Below are positions 45,035-53,905 of a stretch of 64,000 nucleotides of DNA, in pieces. Where the stretch lies: positions 1-64,000 of the forward strand of contig JAFVGW010000029.1 of the NCBI GenBank assembly GCA_017474765.1. The letters run 5' to 3'. Position numbers and translations under genes: made by a program. Every line of letters starts with the position of its first letter. The first letter of the stretch is position 1. The notes under the pieces were generated by a model that saw only the letters and a list, made by a program, of their open reading frames with translations, had not been told where the DNA came from and searched no databases. This stretch comes from Salinivirgaceae bacterium. Its GTDB lineage: Bacteria > Bacteroidota > Bacteroidia > Bacteroidales > SZUA-534.

Positions 45035-46216
45035 ATGAACCACAAACTTTTAACCATCGCCGCACTCTGCGCCACAATGATGGCCTGCAACAGCGGCAAC
45101 AACACAACATCGACAACCCGCGTTGAACTCCCTGGAACGGTTGACGAAGAGGCTTTTGCCGCCAATGTGGAGTCAATCTCGGTGATGAATTTGCAGATGG
45201 ACGATGCTTGGACAATTGCCGATTACCGAAGATTGGCTTTTGCCGATAACTACATATACATATCAGAACCAAGACAGATTCGTTTGGCTTGCTTCGATAA
45301 GAAAACGGGTGAAAAATTGTCGGACCGAATAATAAAAGGTCGTGGCCCAGGCGAGATAACACTTTTAAGTACAACATTTTGTATTGGCGACACCATCTGT
45401 GTATGCACGGGCAAAAATATTAAACAATACGACCACGACTTAAATTACTTGGGCGATTTGCACGAATTTGATATGGATATGCAAGGTTATCAACCCGTTC
45501 GGCTGAATAACGGGAATTATGCGCTGATGAATTCGCCTTTAACAATGGCTTTGGATTCGGCTCCTGGTATATTCCTGACTGACAAATCGTTTAATGTTAT
45601 ATCTAAATATTCTATTGCACAACCAAGTTTTATAGAGATGACACCTACTCACTATGTTAAAGGCGATACAGTTCGATGCTTTTTGTCATTCGACAATCAC
45701 CTTTACTCAATTTGCGGTGACACGGAACAAACCATTGAACTAATTGTTCCAAATCCGTTGACTCTTGAAGCAATTATTGATGCCCCAAACGCTTTTGCCA
45801 AAGCATTTGAGTATGACGGGATATTCGGCGTTTTGTGCGAATCGGGACGGTTTATCGTTTTCGCGTATCATTACAACCACGATGATTACACAGCAATGCT
45901 CGACAAACGCACAAATAGCGTTACTTCAATAGTTTATAATAAAGAGCCTGCCGTCAGCACAACCGATATTGTTGTTGACTTTTTCAAGAAAACAAACATT
46001 ATCCACACCTACGATAATTACATTTATGCGGAGTGCAAAATCCGCAATATGAACAAAATGCTCGAAGGCCACGACAACCTTCTCGACGCCCGTTTGAAGA
46101 AAGCTCAGGCCGAATACCGCACATACTTGGAACGCAATGCCGAATACATCAAAGGCCTTGAACCAGCGGAACGTAACGAGGCAAATGTGATATTGAAAAT
46201 CAAATTGAAGGATTAG
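45035..46216 (+). CDS. 6-bladed beta-propeller lipoprotein B, tandem paralogue
   Basis: A 393-residue lipoprotein (signal MNHKLLTIAALCATMMACNS). It has the same N-terminal VELPGTVDEEAFAANVESIS block and the same C-terminal LKGLEP-type ending as the gene upstream, with a more divergent middle. The gap between the two genes (44925-45034) holds a small hairpin CGCCC-GTCA-GGGCG. A tandem duplication followed by divergence of the propeller face is the simplest reading. Function unknown; ligand binding or surface sensing is inferred. Confidence 0.8.
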   Translation: MNHKLLTIAALCATMMACNSGNNTTSTTRVELPGTVDEEAFAANVESISVMNLQMDDAWTIADYRRLAFADNYIYISEPRQIRLACFDKKTGEKLSDRIIKGRGPGEITLLSTTFCIGDTICVCTGKNIKQYDHDLNYLGDLHEFDMDMQGYQPVRLNNGNYALMNSPLTMALDSAPGIFLTDKSFNVISKYSIAQPSFIEMTPTHYVKGDTVRCFLSFDNHLYSICGDTEQTIELIVPNPLTLEAIIDAPNAFAKAFEYDGIFGVLCESGRFIVFAYHYNHDDYTAMLDKRTNSVTSIVYNKEPAVSTTDIVVDFFKKTNIIHTYDNYIYAECKIRNMNKMLEGHDNLLDARLKKAQAEYRTYLERNAEYIKGLEPAERNEANVILKIKLKD

Positions 46217-46253
46217 AAAGTTTTAAGTTATAAGTTTTAGAAGTTTTAAGTAG

Positions 46254-46274
46254 GGACGTCACAATGTGGCGTCC
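46254..46274. repeat. Palindromic element GGACGTC...GCGTCC
   Basis: GGACGTCACAATGTGGCGTCC-type inverted repeat, 38 bp past the lipoprotein B stop. It joins the GACG palindrome group of this window. Confidence 0.55.
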
Positions 46275-46351
46275 GATTCGCTGATTAGTCGATTCTCCAG
46301 TTCAACAAATCATGTCTATAGTCAGAAGCCATGAATCGAAAGGCATAAAAG

Positions 46352-46389
46352 AAAAAAACGCAGCCCACAATTATTGTAGACTGCGTTTT
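46352..46389 (-). terminator. Terminator of the RNase G gene (minus strand)
   Basis: Stem AAAACGCAG / CTGCGTTTT with a T-run on the minus strand (46352-46358). It stands between the convergent lipoprotein B and rng genes and could work for both. Confidence 0.75.
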
Positions 46390-46407
46390 ATAACATAAAC
46401 AATTCGT

Positions 46408-47955
46408 TTACAAATAAATCTTCTCGTTGTCCTTGTCAAGGAAAGCATACTCGAGGAAAGCGTAAGAGCTTGTAGCCACAACTCTCAGACGATGCAGATA
46501 CTTGCGTCTCCAATGATGCTTGATTGAGAATAGACCTTTGTTCAGGTAGGCGGCAATAAACGGGTGAACGGCCAGCGTTATCCGTTTGTTTTTGTATGCT
46601 TTAAGCCCCCAGCAGATAATGTTCTCCAATTCATCAATCAACAGGAAAGTGGGAGTGACCTCGCCTGTGCCGTTGCACGACGGGCATTTCTCAAGCGTGC
46701 GCACAGTTGTCTCTGGGCGTACCCTTTGGCGAGTAATCTGCATCAGACCGAACTTGCTGAGTGGCAGCACATGGTGGCGCGCGCGGTCGTTCTGCATGCA
46801 CTCTTTCATGTACTCATACAGTTTGTTGCGGTTCTCGGCCGTGTGCATGTCGATGAAGTCGATAACAATGATGCCGCCCATATCGCGCAGGCGCAGCTGG
46901 CGGGCAATTTCGGCGGCAGCCACCATATTCACATCAATGGCGTTCTCCTCCTGATTGGTGTTGTTTTGTGTGCGGTTGCCCGAATTGACATCGATAACAT
47001 GCAGTGCTTCAGTTCGTTCAATCACCAGATAGGCACCCTTTTGCATTGCCACAGTCTTGCCGAACAGCGACTTAATCTGTTTTTCAAGTCCGAAATGCTC
47101 AAAAATCGGCCGAGCGCCATCGTATAGTTTTACAATTTTCTCGCAGTCAGGTGCAATGTTGCGTATGTATTCCTTCGTCTCCTCGAAGAGCTTTGCGTTG
47201 TTTACGTAGATGTTGTTGTATTCAGGCGTGAACATGTCGCGAAGCATGGCTGTTGTGCGGTCGAGTTCGCCGATGAGCAGTTTGGGAGGCTGGCTTTTGA
47301 TGTTGGCAAATGCCGACTGCCATTTTTCAGCGAGTTCGCGGATTTCTGCGTCAAGGTCCTCGAGACGGGCATTTTCAGCAACTGTGCGTACAATCACACC
47401 GAAATTCTTCGGCTTCACGCTCTGCACCATCTTACGCAGCCGGTCGCGCTCCGCCTGCGATTGTATTTTCTGCGATACGGAGACTTTGTCTGAGAAGGGG
47501 ATGAGCACCAGATTGCGCCCGGCAATCGATATTTCCGATGTCAGACGCGGACCTTTGGTCGAGATGGGCTCTTTGGCAATCTGCACCAGAATGGTCTGCC
47601 CGTCGCGCAGAACCTGATTGATTCTTCCATGCTTGTCGATTTCCTCTTCCATGTCGAAATTGGCAATCGAGCGCAGCGGATTTTTGTTTTCAATGGAGCT
47701 CTGTACAAACTTGTTGATTGAACGGAATTGCGGTCCTAAGTCAAGATAGTGCAGAAAAGCGTCTTTCTCGTAGCCAACGTCAACAAAGGCAGCATTCAGT
47801 CCGGGCATGATTTTCTTCACCTTGCCCAAATAGATGTCGCCAACAGAAAAATTTGTGTTGGTCTTTTCTCTGTTCAGTTCAACGAGTATTTTGTCTTCAA
47901 CCAGTGCAATGACAACCTCTGACGGTGTTGCACTGATAACCAGTTCCTTATTCAC
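46408..47955 (-). CDS. rng: Ribonuclease G / E family endoribonuclease
   Basis: A 515-residue endoribonuclease that processes rRNA and mRNA. The N-terminal S1-like RNA-binding region (GDIYLGKVKKIMPGLNAAFV) is followed by the RNase H-like DNase I-like core, with catalytic Asp residues in ALHVIDVNSGN and VIDFIDM. The zinc link CPSCNGTGE joins the tetramer. Length equals E. coli RNase G (489) and not the 1061-residue RNase E. A minus-strand terminator follows. Confidence 0.95.
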   Translation of the reverse strand: MNKELVISATPSEVVIALVEDKILVELNREKTNTNFSVGDIYLGKVKKIMPGLNAAFVDVGYEKDAFLHYLDLGPQFRSINKFVQSSIENKNPLRSIANFDMEEEIDKHGRINQVLRDGQTILVQIAKEPISTKGPRLTSEISIAGRNLVLIPFSDKVSVSQKIQSQAERDRLRKMVQSVKPKNFGVIVRTVAENARLEDLDAEIRELAEKWQSAFANIKSQPPKLLIGELDRTTAMLRDMFTPEYNNIYVNNAKLFEETKEYIRNIAPDCEKIVKLYDGARPIFEHFGLEKQIKSLFGKTVAMQKGAYLVIERTEALHVIDVNSGNRTQNNTNQEENAIDVNMVAAAEIARQLRLRDMGGIIVIDFIDMHTAENRNKLYEYMKECMQNDRARHHVLPLSKFGLMQITRQRVRPETTVRTLEKCPSCNGTGEVTPTFLLIDELENIICWGLKAYKNKRITLAVHPFIAAYLNKGLFSIKHHWRRKYLHRLRVVATSSYAFLEYAFLDKDNEKIYL

Positions 47956-48132
47956 GGTTCGAAATGTTTTATGCCGATGGTTTTCGGCAAAAATGCAACC
48001 ATCAATGATTTAAAACAATGAATTTCAAACCCCGCATGAAATTGGGGGCGCATCAATAAAAATGCCGAAAAGAGTGGGATGGAGCCATGGTTCTGCTTAT
48101 TGTATCAGAATATTTTCCGTGTCGGTATCCCT

Positions 48133-48178
48133 AAAAAACAATAAACCTTGAGAGCGGGCTCTTAAGGTTTATTGTTTT
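48133..48178 (-). terminator. Strong terminator of the HU operon
   Basis: A stem of about 19 bp: AAACAATAAACCTTGAGAG with CTCTTAAGGTTTATTGTTT and a CGGG loop, T-run on the minus strand. It is 16 bp past the stop codon of the 29-residue protein. Confidence 0.85.
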
Positions 48179-48193
48179 ATCATCTAAAAGAGA

Positions 48194-48283
48194 TTATTTC
48201 TTCTTATGACGATTCTTACGAAGGCGTTTTTTACGCTTGTGCGTAGCCATTTTGTGCCTTTTGTGTTTCTTTCCGTTTGGCAT
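48194..48283 (-). CDS. 29-residue basic protein, COX24/AURKAIP1-like
   Basis: ATG at 48283, TAA at 48194. The product MPNGKKHKRHKMATHKRKKR and LRKNRHKKK tail is 29 residues, over half Lys, Arg and His. The phrase KRKKRLRKNRHKK is that of the AURKAIP1/COX24 (mS38-like) ribosome-associated peptides seen in Bacteroidota. It begins 15 bp after the HU gene and ends before a strong terminator, so both share a transcript. A ribosomal role is inferred from composition and family. Confidence 0.7.
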   Translation of the reverse strand: MPNGKKHKRHKMATHKRKKRLRKNRHKKK

Positions 48284-48298
48284 AATCGTAACAATTTA

Positions 48299-48583
48299 TT
48301 ATTTTACATTAGTTTTCACCTTATTCATGAATCCTTTGGCAGGTTTGAAAGCCGGAATGAAATGCTCCGGAATCACCAGCGTGGTGTTCTTTGAGATGTT
48401 GCGGGCAGTCTTTTTAGCTCTTTTCTTTGTGATAAAGCTGCCAAAACCTCTCAGATAAACATTCTCACCAGCTGAAACTGAATTTTGGATATTATCCATA
48501 ACAGCTTCAACAATTTTCTGAACTGATACTTTCTCAATACCGGTGTTTTTTGAGATTTCACTAACGATGTCTGCTTTTGTCAT
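48299..48583 (-). CDS. HU/IHF-type DNA-binding protein
   Basis: A 94-residue histone-like protein that bends and compacts DNA. It starts MTKADIVSEISKNTGIEK, has VSVQKIVEAVMDNIQNSVSA and the strand hairpin ENVYLRGFGSFITKKRAKKT. The DNA-intercalating arm ends with IPEHFIPAFKPAKGF, where the P-x-F/xPxFxP phrase matches the HU/IHF signature. Its own promoter lies about 52 bp upstream. Confidence 0.93.
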   Translation of the reverse strand: MTKADIVSEISKNTGIEKVSVQKIVEAVMDNIQNSVSAGENVYLRGFGSFITKKRAKKTARNISKNTTLVIPEHFIPAFKPAKGFMNKVKTNVK

Positions 48584-48634
48584 AGCTTAAAATATTTTAT
48601 AATCAACAAATTAAATTCTCGTTCGTTGTGTCTG

Positions 48635-48642
48635 CAAATATA
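48635..48642 (-). promoter_or_regulatory. Promoter of the HU operon (-7 box)
   Basis: Minus strand TATATTTG, perfect TAnnTTTG, 52 bp before the HU start. A TTG (48665-48667) stands at 22 bp. Confidence 0.65.
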
Positions 48643-48779
48643 GAGGAATAATTATTACTGAAAACAAAAATGCGTTCTTTTTTTTAAGAATCATATATAA
48701 CTGATTTACAACCAAATGTGCAAAAACAATTGTAGCCATAGCTTCTATAAAATCATTTTTTGCGGTTCGTTTTTTGACA

Positions 48780-49163
48780 TCAGCGGCAGTATTCATCAAT
48801 CAATTTTCCAATTTTACTGATATGAAAAGGTTTGGTAATCATATCGGTGAACCCGACGGAGGTGAGTTCGTCAGCAATCTCGTCGGCGTTGTGGGCGGTG
48901 ATGGCGATGATGGGCGTCAGCGATTTTTTGTTTCCCATTGCTCGGATGGCTGCGGTGGTCTCAATTCCGTTCATTACAGGCATTTCCAGGTCCATCAGTA
49001 TCATATCGAATGACCGCTCCCGCACCTGGCCGATGGCCTCTTCGCCGTTGCGCGCCATTGTGCAGCGGCAACCCAGCGATGTGCAAATGTCGCCCAGCAG
49101 CATGCGGTTGATAAGAATGTCGTCAACAATCAGAATTTCAGGCTGTTTTGTGTTGTCACACAT
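48780..49163 (-). CDS. Stand-alone receiver-domain protein
   Basis: A 127-residue single receiver domain. The acidic pair is in ILIVDDILINRMLL, the phospho-Asp in MILMDLEMPVMNGIET, Thr in IIAITAHN and Lys in MITKPF. No output domain follows, so it works by phosphorelay or protein contact, like Spo0F or CheY. Its start codon is 3 bp past the stop of the helicase gene, so the two are cotranscribed. No cognate kinase lies beside it. Confidence 0.88.
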   Translation of the reverse strand: MCDNTKQPEILIVDDILINRMLLGDICTSLGCRCTMARNGEEAIGQVRERSFDMILMDLEMPVMNGIETTAAIRAMGNKKSLTPIIAITAHNADEIADELTSVGFTDMITKPFHISKIGKLIDEYCR

Positions 49164-49166
49164 AGG

Positions 49167-50606
49167 CTACTTGAAAAACTCATCTTTGAAATTGACCAGA
49201 TAGAGCCGCACAGTGGGGCGAGTGAAGGCTGTGTAGAGCCAGCGCAGGAACTCGGTGTTGAGCATGTCGTCGGTGAGCCAGCCCTGGTCGATGAAAACGG
49301 CCTGCCACTGGCCGCCCTGCGCCTTATGGCAGGTGATGGCGTAACTGAATTTCACCTGCAGGGCGTTGAAGTAGGGGTTCTCTTTTACCTTTTTCACTCG
49401 CTCGCGCTTGTTGCCAATTTCAGCGTAATCTGCCATCACGGCTTCAAACAGCCGCTGGTTCTCGTCCCACGTGAGCGACGGCGATTCCGACGTGAGCGTG
49501 TCGAGCATGATTTTTGTCTGTATCTCGATTTCGGGATAGTCCGCCAGCCGCAAGTCAACGTCGGCAAAGCGGAATCCGTAGAGTTCGCGGTATTTGCCGA
49601 TGCGTGTGATTTCGGCAATGTCGCCGTTGGCGATGAACGGCGTTGTTTCCTTCTCTTCGTCGCTGAGCCAGAAGTAGTTGTTCTTGACCACCATCAGCAG
49701 GTCGCCTTTCGAAATCTCTTCGTCGCGCCAGAGAATGGTGCGGCGGATGCCTTCGTTGTATTTGTTGGCGCGCTTGTTCGAGCGGCATAGCACCATGGTG
49801 TTGCCGATGCCGAACTCATCGTAGCAGTTCTCAATCTCTTCAATCAGTTCGCCGCCTGTGATTCGCCGCACATCAGCGAAGCCTGTAGTTGTCAGGGGCG
49901 GATAGCCTTGCAGGTTCTCGGCAAGCGACTGGCGCAAGAGCGTGGCGTTGTGTAGAATGCCCGATTCGCGCGTTTGCCGCACCACCTGCTTCATTTCAAA
50001 TTCGCTGACGCTGAATCCCATCTCGCCAATCACCTTCACATCGAGCGCAGGGCTGATGGCAAGTCCAACGGGCGGCAACTGCGCGGTGTCGCCAACAAGA
50101 ATCAGTTTGCACATCTCGCCGCGATAGACATACTCGAAAAGGTCGTCGAGCAGGCGGCCGCTGCCGAAAATGGAGTTTTCCGATTGGTCGTTCGAAATCA
50201 TCGACGCTTCATCAACAATAAATATGGTGCGCTGGTGCTTGTTGTTGTCGAGAGCAAAACTGCCCAATCCGTTGGCTGTGGCCGATTTCTGGCGGTAGAT
50301 TTTTTTGTGGATTGTAAACGCCTGATGGCCCGAATACCCTGCAAGCACTTTGGCGGCGCGGCCCGTGGGGGCAAGCAGAACGGCTTTCAGTCCGATTTTC
50401 GGCAGAATCTTGACTAGAGCCGCCACCATCGATGTTTTTCCCGTTCCCGCGTATCCTTTTATTATAAGTGTGTCGTCGCGGTGGTCGGGCGAGAAATAGT
50501 TGCCGATGAACGTGCTGATGCGCGAAATCAACTCTTGCTGGTCGATTGTCGGCATGTAGCCCAAGGCGTCTTTTATCCGTTCCGAAACACTCTGAATCAT
50601 GGCCAC
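49167..50606 (-). CDS. RecD/Dda-like ATP-dependent DNA helicase
   Basis: A 479-residue superfamily 1B helicase. Walker A GYAGTGKTSMVAALV, APTGRAAKVL, Walker B TIFIVDEASM and the C-terminal ITCHKAQGGQWQAVFID are present. It lacks RecB and RecC partners here and is shorter than RecD2 (about 740). It probably handles replication or repair DNA as a single subunit. The downstream receiver gene is fused to it in transcription. Repeat DNA of about 350 bp precedes it. Confidence 0.88.
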   Translation of the reverse strand: MAMIQSVSERIKDALGYMPTIDQQELISRISTFIGNYFSPDHRDDTLIIKGYAGTGKTSMVAALVKILPKIGLKAVLLAPTGRAAKVLAGYSGHQAFTIHKKIYRQKSATANGLGSFALDNNKHQRTIFIVDEASMISNDQSENSIFGSGRLLDDLFEYVYRGEMCKLILVGDTAQLPPVGLAISPALDVKVIGEMGFSVSEFEMKQVVRQTRESGILHNATLLRQSLAENLQGYPPLTTTGFADVRRITGGELIEEIENCYDEFGIGNTMVLCRSNKRANKYNEGIRRTILWRDEEISKGDLLMVVKNNYFWLSDEEKETTPFIANGDIAEITRIGKYRELYGFRFADVDLRLADYPEIEIQTKIMLDTLTSESPSLTWDENQRLFEAVMADYAEIGNKRERVKKVKENPYFNALQVKFSYAITCHKAQGGQWQAVFIDQGWLTDDMLNTEFLRWLYTAFTRPTVRLYLVNFKDEFFK

Positions 50607-51000
50607 GAACTAAAATAAAACAAACGGATTTGACAAGAGAAAAGTTTGGGTATTAGGCACTAGGCATTAGGCATTAGGCATTAGGTGTTGGGTGCTAGGC
50701 AGTAGGCACTAGGAATTAGAAAATTATGAATCATTACACTTTAAACATTAGGTTTTAGGCATTAGGCACTAGGCATTAGTTAATTACGAATTATGAATTA
50801 CGATTCACCGATTATCAAAATTCTGTAGTTTGTAGTCCATTTTAAACCTGTTAAACTTTAAACTCAACTTCTAAACAGCGAAGCGCTAAACTCTAAACAC
50901 TAAACACTAACCGATTCACCGATTCACCGATTCACCGATTCACCAATCTTGTCCGTAGTCTGTTGTCGAAATATTAATCCTTTGGATATCTGTGATTTAT
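50607..51000. repeat. Large repetitive intergenic region upstream of the RecD-like helicase
   Basis: A chain of short phrases: GGCACTAGGCATTAGGCATT, AACTTTAAACTCAACTTC, AACAGCGAAGCGCTAAACTC, and CACCGATTCACCGATTCACC in four copies near 50910-50945. Several are reverse complements of phrases at 30560-30817. No open frame or spacer-repeat order. The rest to 51172 is AT-rich and carries the next promoter. Confidence 0.85.
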
Positions 51001-51063
51001 TGGCGGAAAAATAATTTTATAACGAAAAAAAGCCCCAATCGGCTAATTTTTGGAACAAACCTT

Positions 51064-51071
51064 TATATTTG
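51064..51071 (+). promoter_or_regulatory. -7 promoter box of the pseudopilin-like gene
   Basis: TATATTTG, about 100 bp before ATG 51173. The leader RNA contains AGCATGCATGGC and GTCGGGGC, GC-rich for its surroundings. Confidence 0.6.
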
Positions 51072-51172
51072 CACTCGTTTGCAGAGCATGCATGGCAGTC
51101 GGGGCTTGCGCCGAAAGTTTTTGCGGTTTTGCTTTTAATAGTTAATAATTAAACATTTATATTCTTATTGTA

Positions 51173-51787
51173 ATGAAAGCACTTATCCACGTATTGTTAG
51201 CAGCATTGATTGTTTTTTTGGCATACGCCACAGTTCAAAGCATTGTCAAACCTATTGAATTTCAGAAAGAACAGCAGAAACGCTACGCTGAAACCATTCA
51301 GAAGTTGAAAGACATCCGTACAGCCGAAGGCGCTTTCAAGGAAGTGAACGGCGACTATACCGCAAGTTTCGACACCTTGATTGATTTCTTGAAAACAGGC
51401 GAATTCTCAATTATCCGTAAGATTGGTGAAATTCCTGAAGATTTGCTTGGCCAAATCTCTGAAAAAGAAGCCATTCAGAAGGGTATGATTATCCGTGACA
51501 CCACTAAAGTCTCGGTGCTCGACTCTCTCTATCCTGCAAATTATAAGGTTGACTCACTGCGCTTTATCCCTTACTCGGGCGGTCGTGAGTTCACTTTGAA
51601 GAAAGGCGTTATCGAGACTCAATCGAAACTGAAGGTTAAAGTGTTTGAAGCATCAGCACCGTCGAAATACATATTGAAAGGTCTTGATGAGCAAGAGATT
51701 ATCAATCTGAACGACGGCCTTGATTATAAAGGTTTGAAGGTTGGTTCGGTTACCGAAGTCAACAACGGCGCAGGCAACTGGGAATAA
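51173..51787 (+). CDS. Membrane-anchored protein, possibly pseudopilin-like
   Basis: A 204-residue protein with one N-terminal transmembrane helix (ALIHVLLAALIVFLAYATVQ) and a charged coil (EQQKRYAETIQKLKDIRTAE). The segment DIRTAEGAFKEVNGDYTASF is reminiscent of the start of type II secretion pseudopilins, but no cleavage motif is present. The rest is beta-rich with conserved-looking FIPYSGGREFTLKKG. Homologues lie next to DUF3822 and rsmD in this phylum, from general knowledge. Function unknown. Confidence 0.65.
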   Translation: MKALIHVLLAALIVFLAYATVQSIVKPIEFQKEQQKRYAETIQKLKDIRTAEGAFKEVNGDYTASFDTLIDFLKTGEFSIIRKIGEIPEDLLGQISEKEAIQKGMIIRDTTKVSVLDSLYPANYKVDSLRFIPYSGGREFTLKKGVIETQSKLKVKVFEASAPSKYILKGLDEQEIINLNDGLDYKGLKVGSVTEVNNGAGNWE

Positions 51788-51800
51788 AAACCATACTGAT

Positions 51801-52658
51801 TTGTTGCAGAACATTCATTTCATAGACAAATCGTTCGACTACGTCAATGTCGACAAATACCATATGTCCCTTCAGGTTTTCCTGAAGGGATTTTCGTTTT
51901 CCGTGCTCGACCGCGAACGGAACAAATATGTCGCATTGGCTCATTATCAGTTCAATAGGGTGACGTCGTTCCGCACGCTTGCAAAGCAGATTGACGCCAT
52001 TTTCGACAGCGAGCCGCTGCTGCAATGCCGCTTCAGCCATGTCAAACTGCTGTTTGCCACAACCGACTACACCTTTGTGCCAGCCGCCTATTTCGCTGAA
52101 AACGAGAAAGAAGTGTGGTTCCGCTTCAATCAGGAACTGCAGCGCGGCCATGAGTTGATGTCGAACTACATTTTCGGCAACTCGTCGTATGTGGTTTTCA
52201 GCATTCCCACGGTGTTGACCGACATTTTCCGCGCTCGGTTCGAGTCGGTGCGGTTCTACCACCAGTCGGTGCCGATGATTGAAGACCTGACACTGCGCGG
52301 CAAACTCGACAGCGGCGACAAACGCGTGTATGTCAACCTGATGCCAGCGTTTTTCGACTTTGTGCTTGTCGACAACGGCGAAATCGCGCTCTACAACACG
52401 TTCAGTTACAAATCGACCGACGATTTCAACTATTTCTTCCTGAACGCTGTCGACAGCCTGCGACTGCCGCCTACGACCGTTCCTGTGAATGTTTGCGGCA
52501 TTCTGCCCGCCAACAGCCCGATAATGGAATCGATGAAGAAATACGTGCGGAATATCGGCTATTTTGCCATGCCGTCGCATTTTGAGTACGCCTACGGCTT
52601 CAACGACATTCCGTCGCACTATTTCACCAACATGATAAACCTTTACCAATGCGGATAA
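51801..52658 (+). CDS. DUF3822 family protein
   Basis: About 285 residues. TTG at 51801 or 51804 is the best start, since an ATG start lies inside the preceding gene. A split actin/ASKHA-like fold has been suggested for DUF3822; visible elements are HMSLQVFLKGFSFSVLDRER and KRVYVNLMPAFFDFVLVDNG. Its end overlaps rsmD by 10 bp, so the two are translated together. Role unknown; the constant link with rsmD suggests a connection with ribosome maturation. Confidence 0.8.
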   Translation: MLQNIHFIDKSFDYVNVDKYHMSLQVFLKGFSFSVLDRERNKYVALAHYQFNRVTSFRTLAKQIDAIFDSEPLLQCRFSHVKLLFATTDYTFVPAAYFAENEKEVWFRFNQELQRGHELMSNYIFGNSSYVVFSIPTVLTDIFRARFESVRFYHQSVPMIEDLTLRGKLDSGDKRVYVNLMPAFFDFVLVDNGEIALYNTFSYKSTDDFNYFFLNAVDSLRLPPTTVPVNVCGILPANSPIMESMKKYVRNIGYFAMPSHFEYAYGFNDIPSHYFTNMINLYQCG

Positions 52659-53194
52659 TCAGCGGACAATACAAGCACAGGCTGATTCAGCCGCCGTCGA
52701 ACTTCAAGGCACGCCCCACAACCGACCTTGCCAAAGAGAGTCTGTTCAACATTCTTGAAAATTCGATTGATTTTGAGCAGATTAAGGTGCTCGACCTTTT
52801 CGGCGGCACGGGCGGAATATCGTACGAGTTCGCGTCGCGCGGCTGCACCGACATTACCTGTATCGAACTGAATTACAATCATTTCAGTTTTATTAAAAAG
52901 ACGGCCGCCGACCTGAAGATGACGGGGTTGAAGGTGATTCGCGCCAATGTGCTGAAATTCCTGCCAGCCTGTGCCGAGAAATTCGACCTGATTTTTGCCG
53001 ACCCGCCATACGATTTGCCGCAGTTGCCCGAAATACCTAAAATGGTTATCGACAACGAGTTACTTGCCGATGGCGGACTCTTCATTATGGAACATTCCGA
53101 AAAAAACAACTTCGACCAGATGCCGCAATTCTACATGCACAAGCACTACGGCGCGGTGAATTTCAGTTTTTTCAGAAACAGCGAAGGGGAGTGA
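52649..53194 (+). CDS. rsmD: 16S rRNA (guanine-966-N2) methyltransferase
   Basis: A 181-residue SAM-dependent methyltransferase for 16S rRNA m2G966. It opens MRIISGQYKHRLIQPP and has RPTTDLAKESLFNIL, the SAM loop VLDLFGGTGGISYEFASRG, and the catalytic DPPY (118-121) in IFADPPYDLP. Those match RsmD and not the larger RlmKL-type. It overlaps DUF3822 by 10 bp and ends before a terminator. Confidence 0.94.
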   Translation: MRIISGQYKHRLIQPPSNFKARPTTDLAKESLFNILENSIDFEQIKVLDLFGGTGGISYEFASRGCTDITCIELNYNHFSFIKKTAADLKMTGLKVIRANVLKFLPACAEKFDLIFADPPYDLPQLPEIPKMVIDNELLADGGLFIMEHSEKNNFDQMPQFYMHKHYGAVNFSFFRNSEGE

Positions 53195-53301
53195 CGGCAC
53201 GTGTTTATGTGCTTTTCGGACAACTTGAAGGGCGATTGCGGGACGGACATTTTTACTATGAAAATAGGATAACAATTATCCGTGCAGTGTCGGGAAAATA
53301 C

Positions 53302-53331
53302 AAAAGGCTTGTCGAAACAAGCCTTTTTTTT
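53302..53331. terminator. Bidirectional terminator
   Basis: Perfect stem AAAAGGCTTGT / ACAAGCCTTTT with CGAA loop, followed by a T-run. It serves rsmD on the plus strand and the convergent gene at 53354. Confidence 0.85.
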
Positions 53332-53353
53332 GCAACAACCAGTGGAGACACAA

Positions 53354-53656
53354 CTACGAGTTGTAGATTGACGCGAAGACAAAACCACGCAGTGTGGCGT
53401 GCCGATTTTGCTCGGCGAATAGAACTTCCCATTGAGCACGCTTTTCAGCGTTGGCAAGTTCTTCGGAAACCTGCCGCTGCACATTGGCAAAACGCTGGCG
53501 GACGGCTTGCTGTTGGGCAGTGTTGCCACCGTCGTACTGATTATAACACTTGGTAAGGCAGCCCTTACCGTTACGTACTGAAAAGTAAGAGTTGTCGCTC
53601 TTGCTTAGCTTCCCCTGAACGAATTTTACAGGAGTCTCAAATGTAATTTTAGACAT
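53354..53656 (-). CDS. Hypothetical 100-residue protein
   Basis: ATG at 53656. The protein starts MSKITFETPVKFVQGKLSKS, then has YFSVRNGKGCLTKCYNQYDG and a helical NTAQQQAVRQRFANVQRQVS, and ends ATLRGFVFASIYNS. The order strand domain, QQ-rich helix and RGFVFA-type end occurs in a family of about 100-residue Bacteroidota proteins of unknown role, often in accessory DNA. No membrane or export signal. It has its own -7 box and is convergent with rsmD. Confidence 0.6.
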   Translation of the reverse strand: MSKITFETPVKFVQGKLSKSDNSYFSVRNGKGCLTKCYNQYDGGNTAQQQAVRQRFANVQRQVSEELANAEKRAQWEVLFAEQNRHATLRGFVFASIYNS

Positions 53657-53699
53657 AAAACTTATTTTTTAATCACCAGCGACGTTGCTGATGACGTGA

Positions 53700-53707
53700 C
53701 AAAGGTA
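53700..53707 (-). promoter_or_regulatory. -7 box of the 100-residue gene
   Basis: Minus strand TACCTTTG. The leader RNA contains the near-palindrome CAGCAACGTCGCTG. Confidence 0.55.
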
Positions 53708-53905
53708 TGGTGGCGCAGATGGCGGGTGTTGGTTTGTTTGGGATACGGTTGTTTTCTTTGCGATAAAGTTGTTTTGTGCGGTTTGCTTATAGTTTCCTCT
53801 CGGATTCTGTTGGATTCTGCGGGAAAGTTTGCGATAACCCCGCGAGGGGCCTACGAGGGGCTTTGTTGGTGATTACTTGATGAAGCAAATGGGACGGAAT
53901 GAGAC

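Noticed and set aside
48611..48799. A minus-strand frame of 62 residues
   Set aside because: It runs through the HU promoter and the upstream gene end, and shows no domain.
51741..51800. Upstream ATG extension of the DUF3822 gene
   Set aside because: It lies within the preceding gene; TTG at 51801 is more likely.
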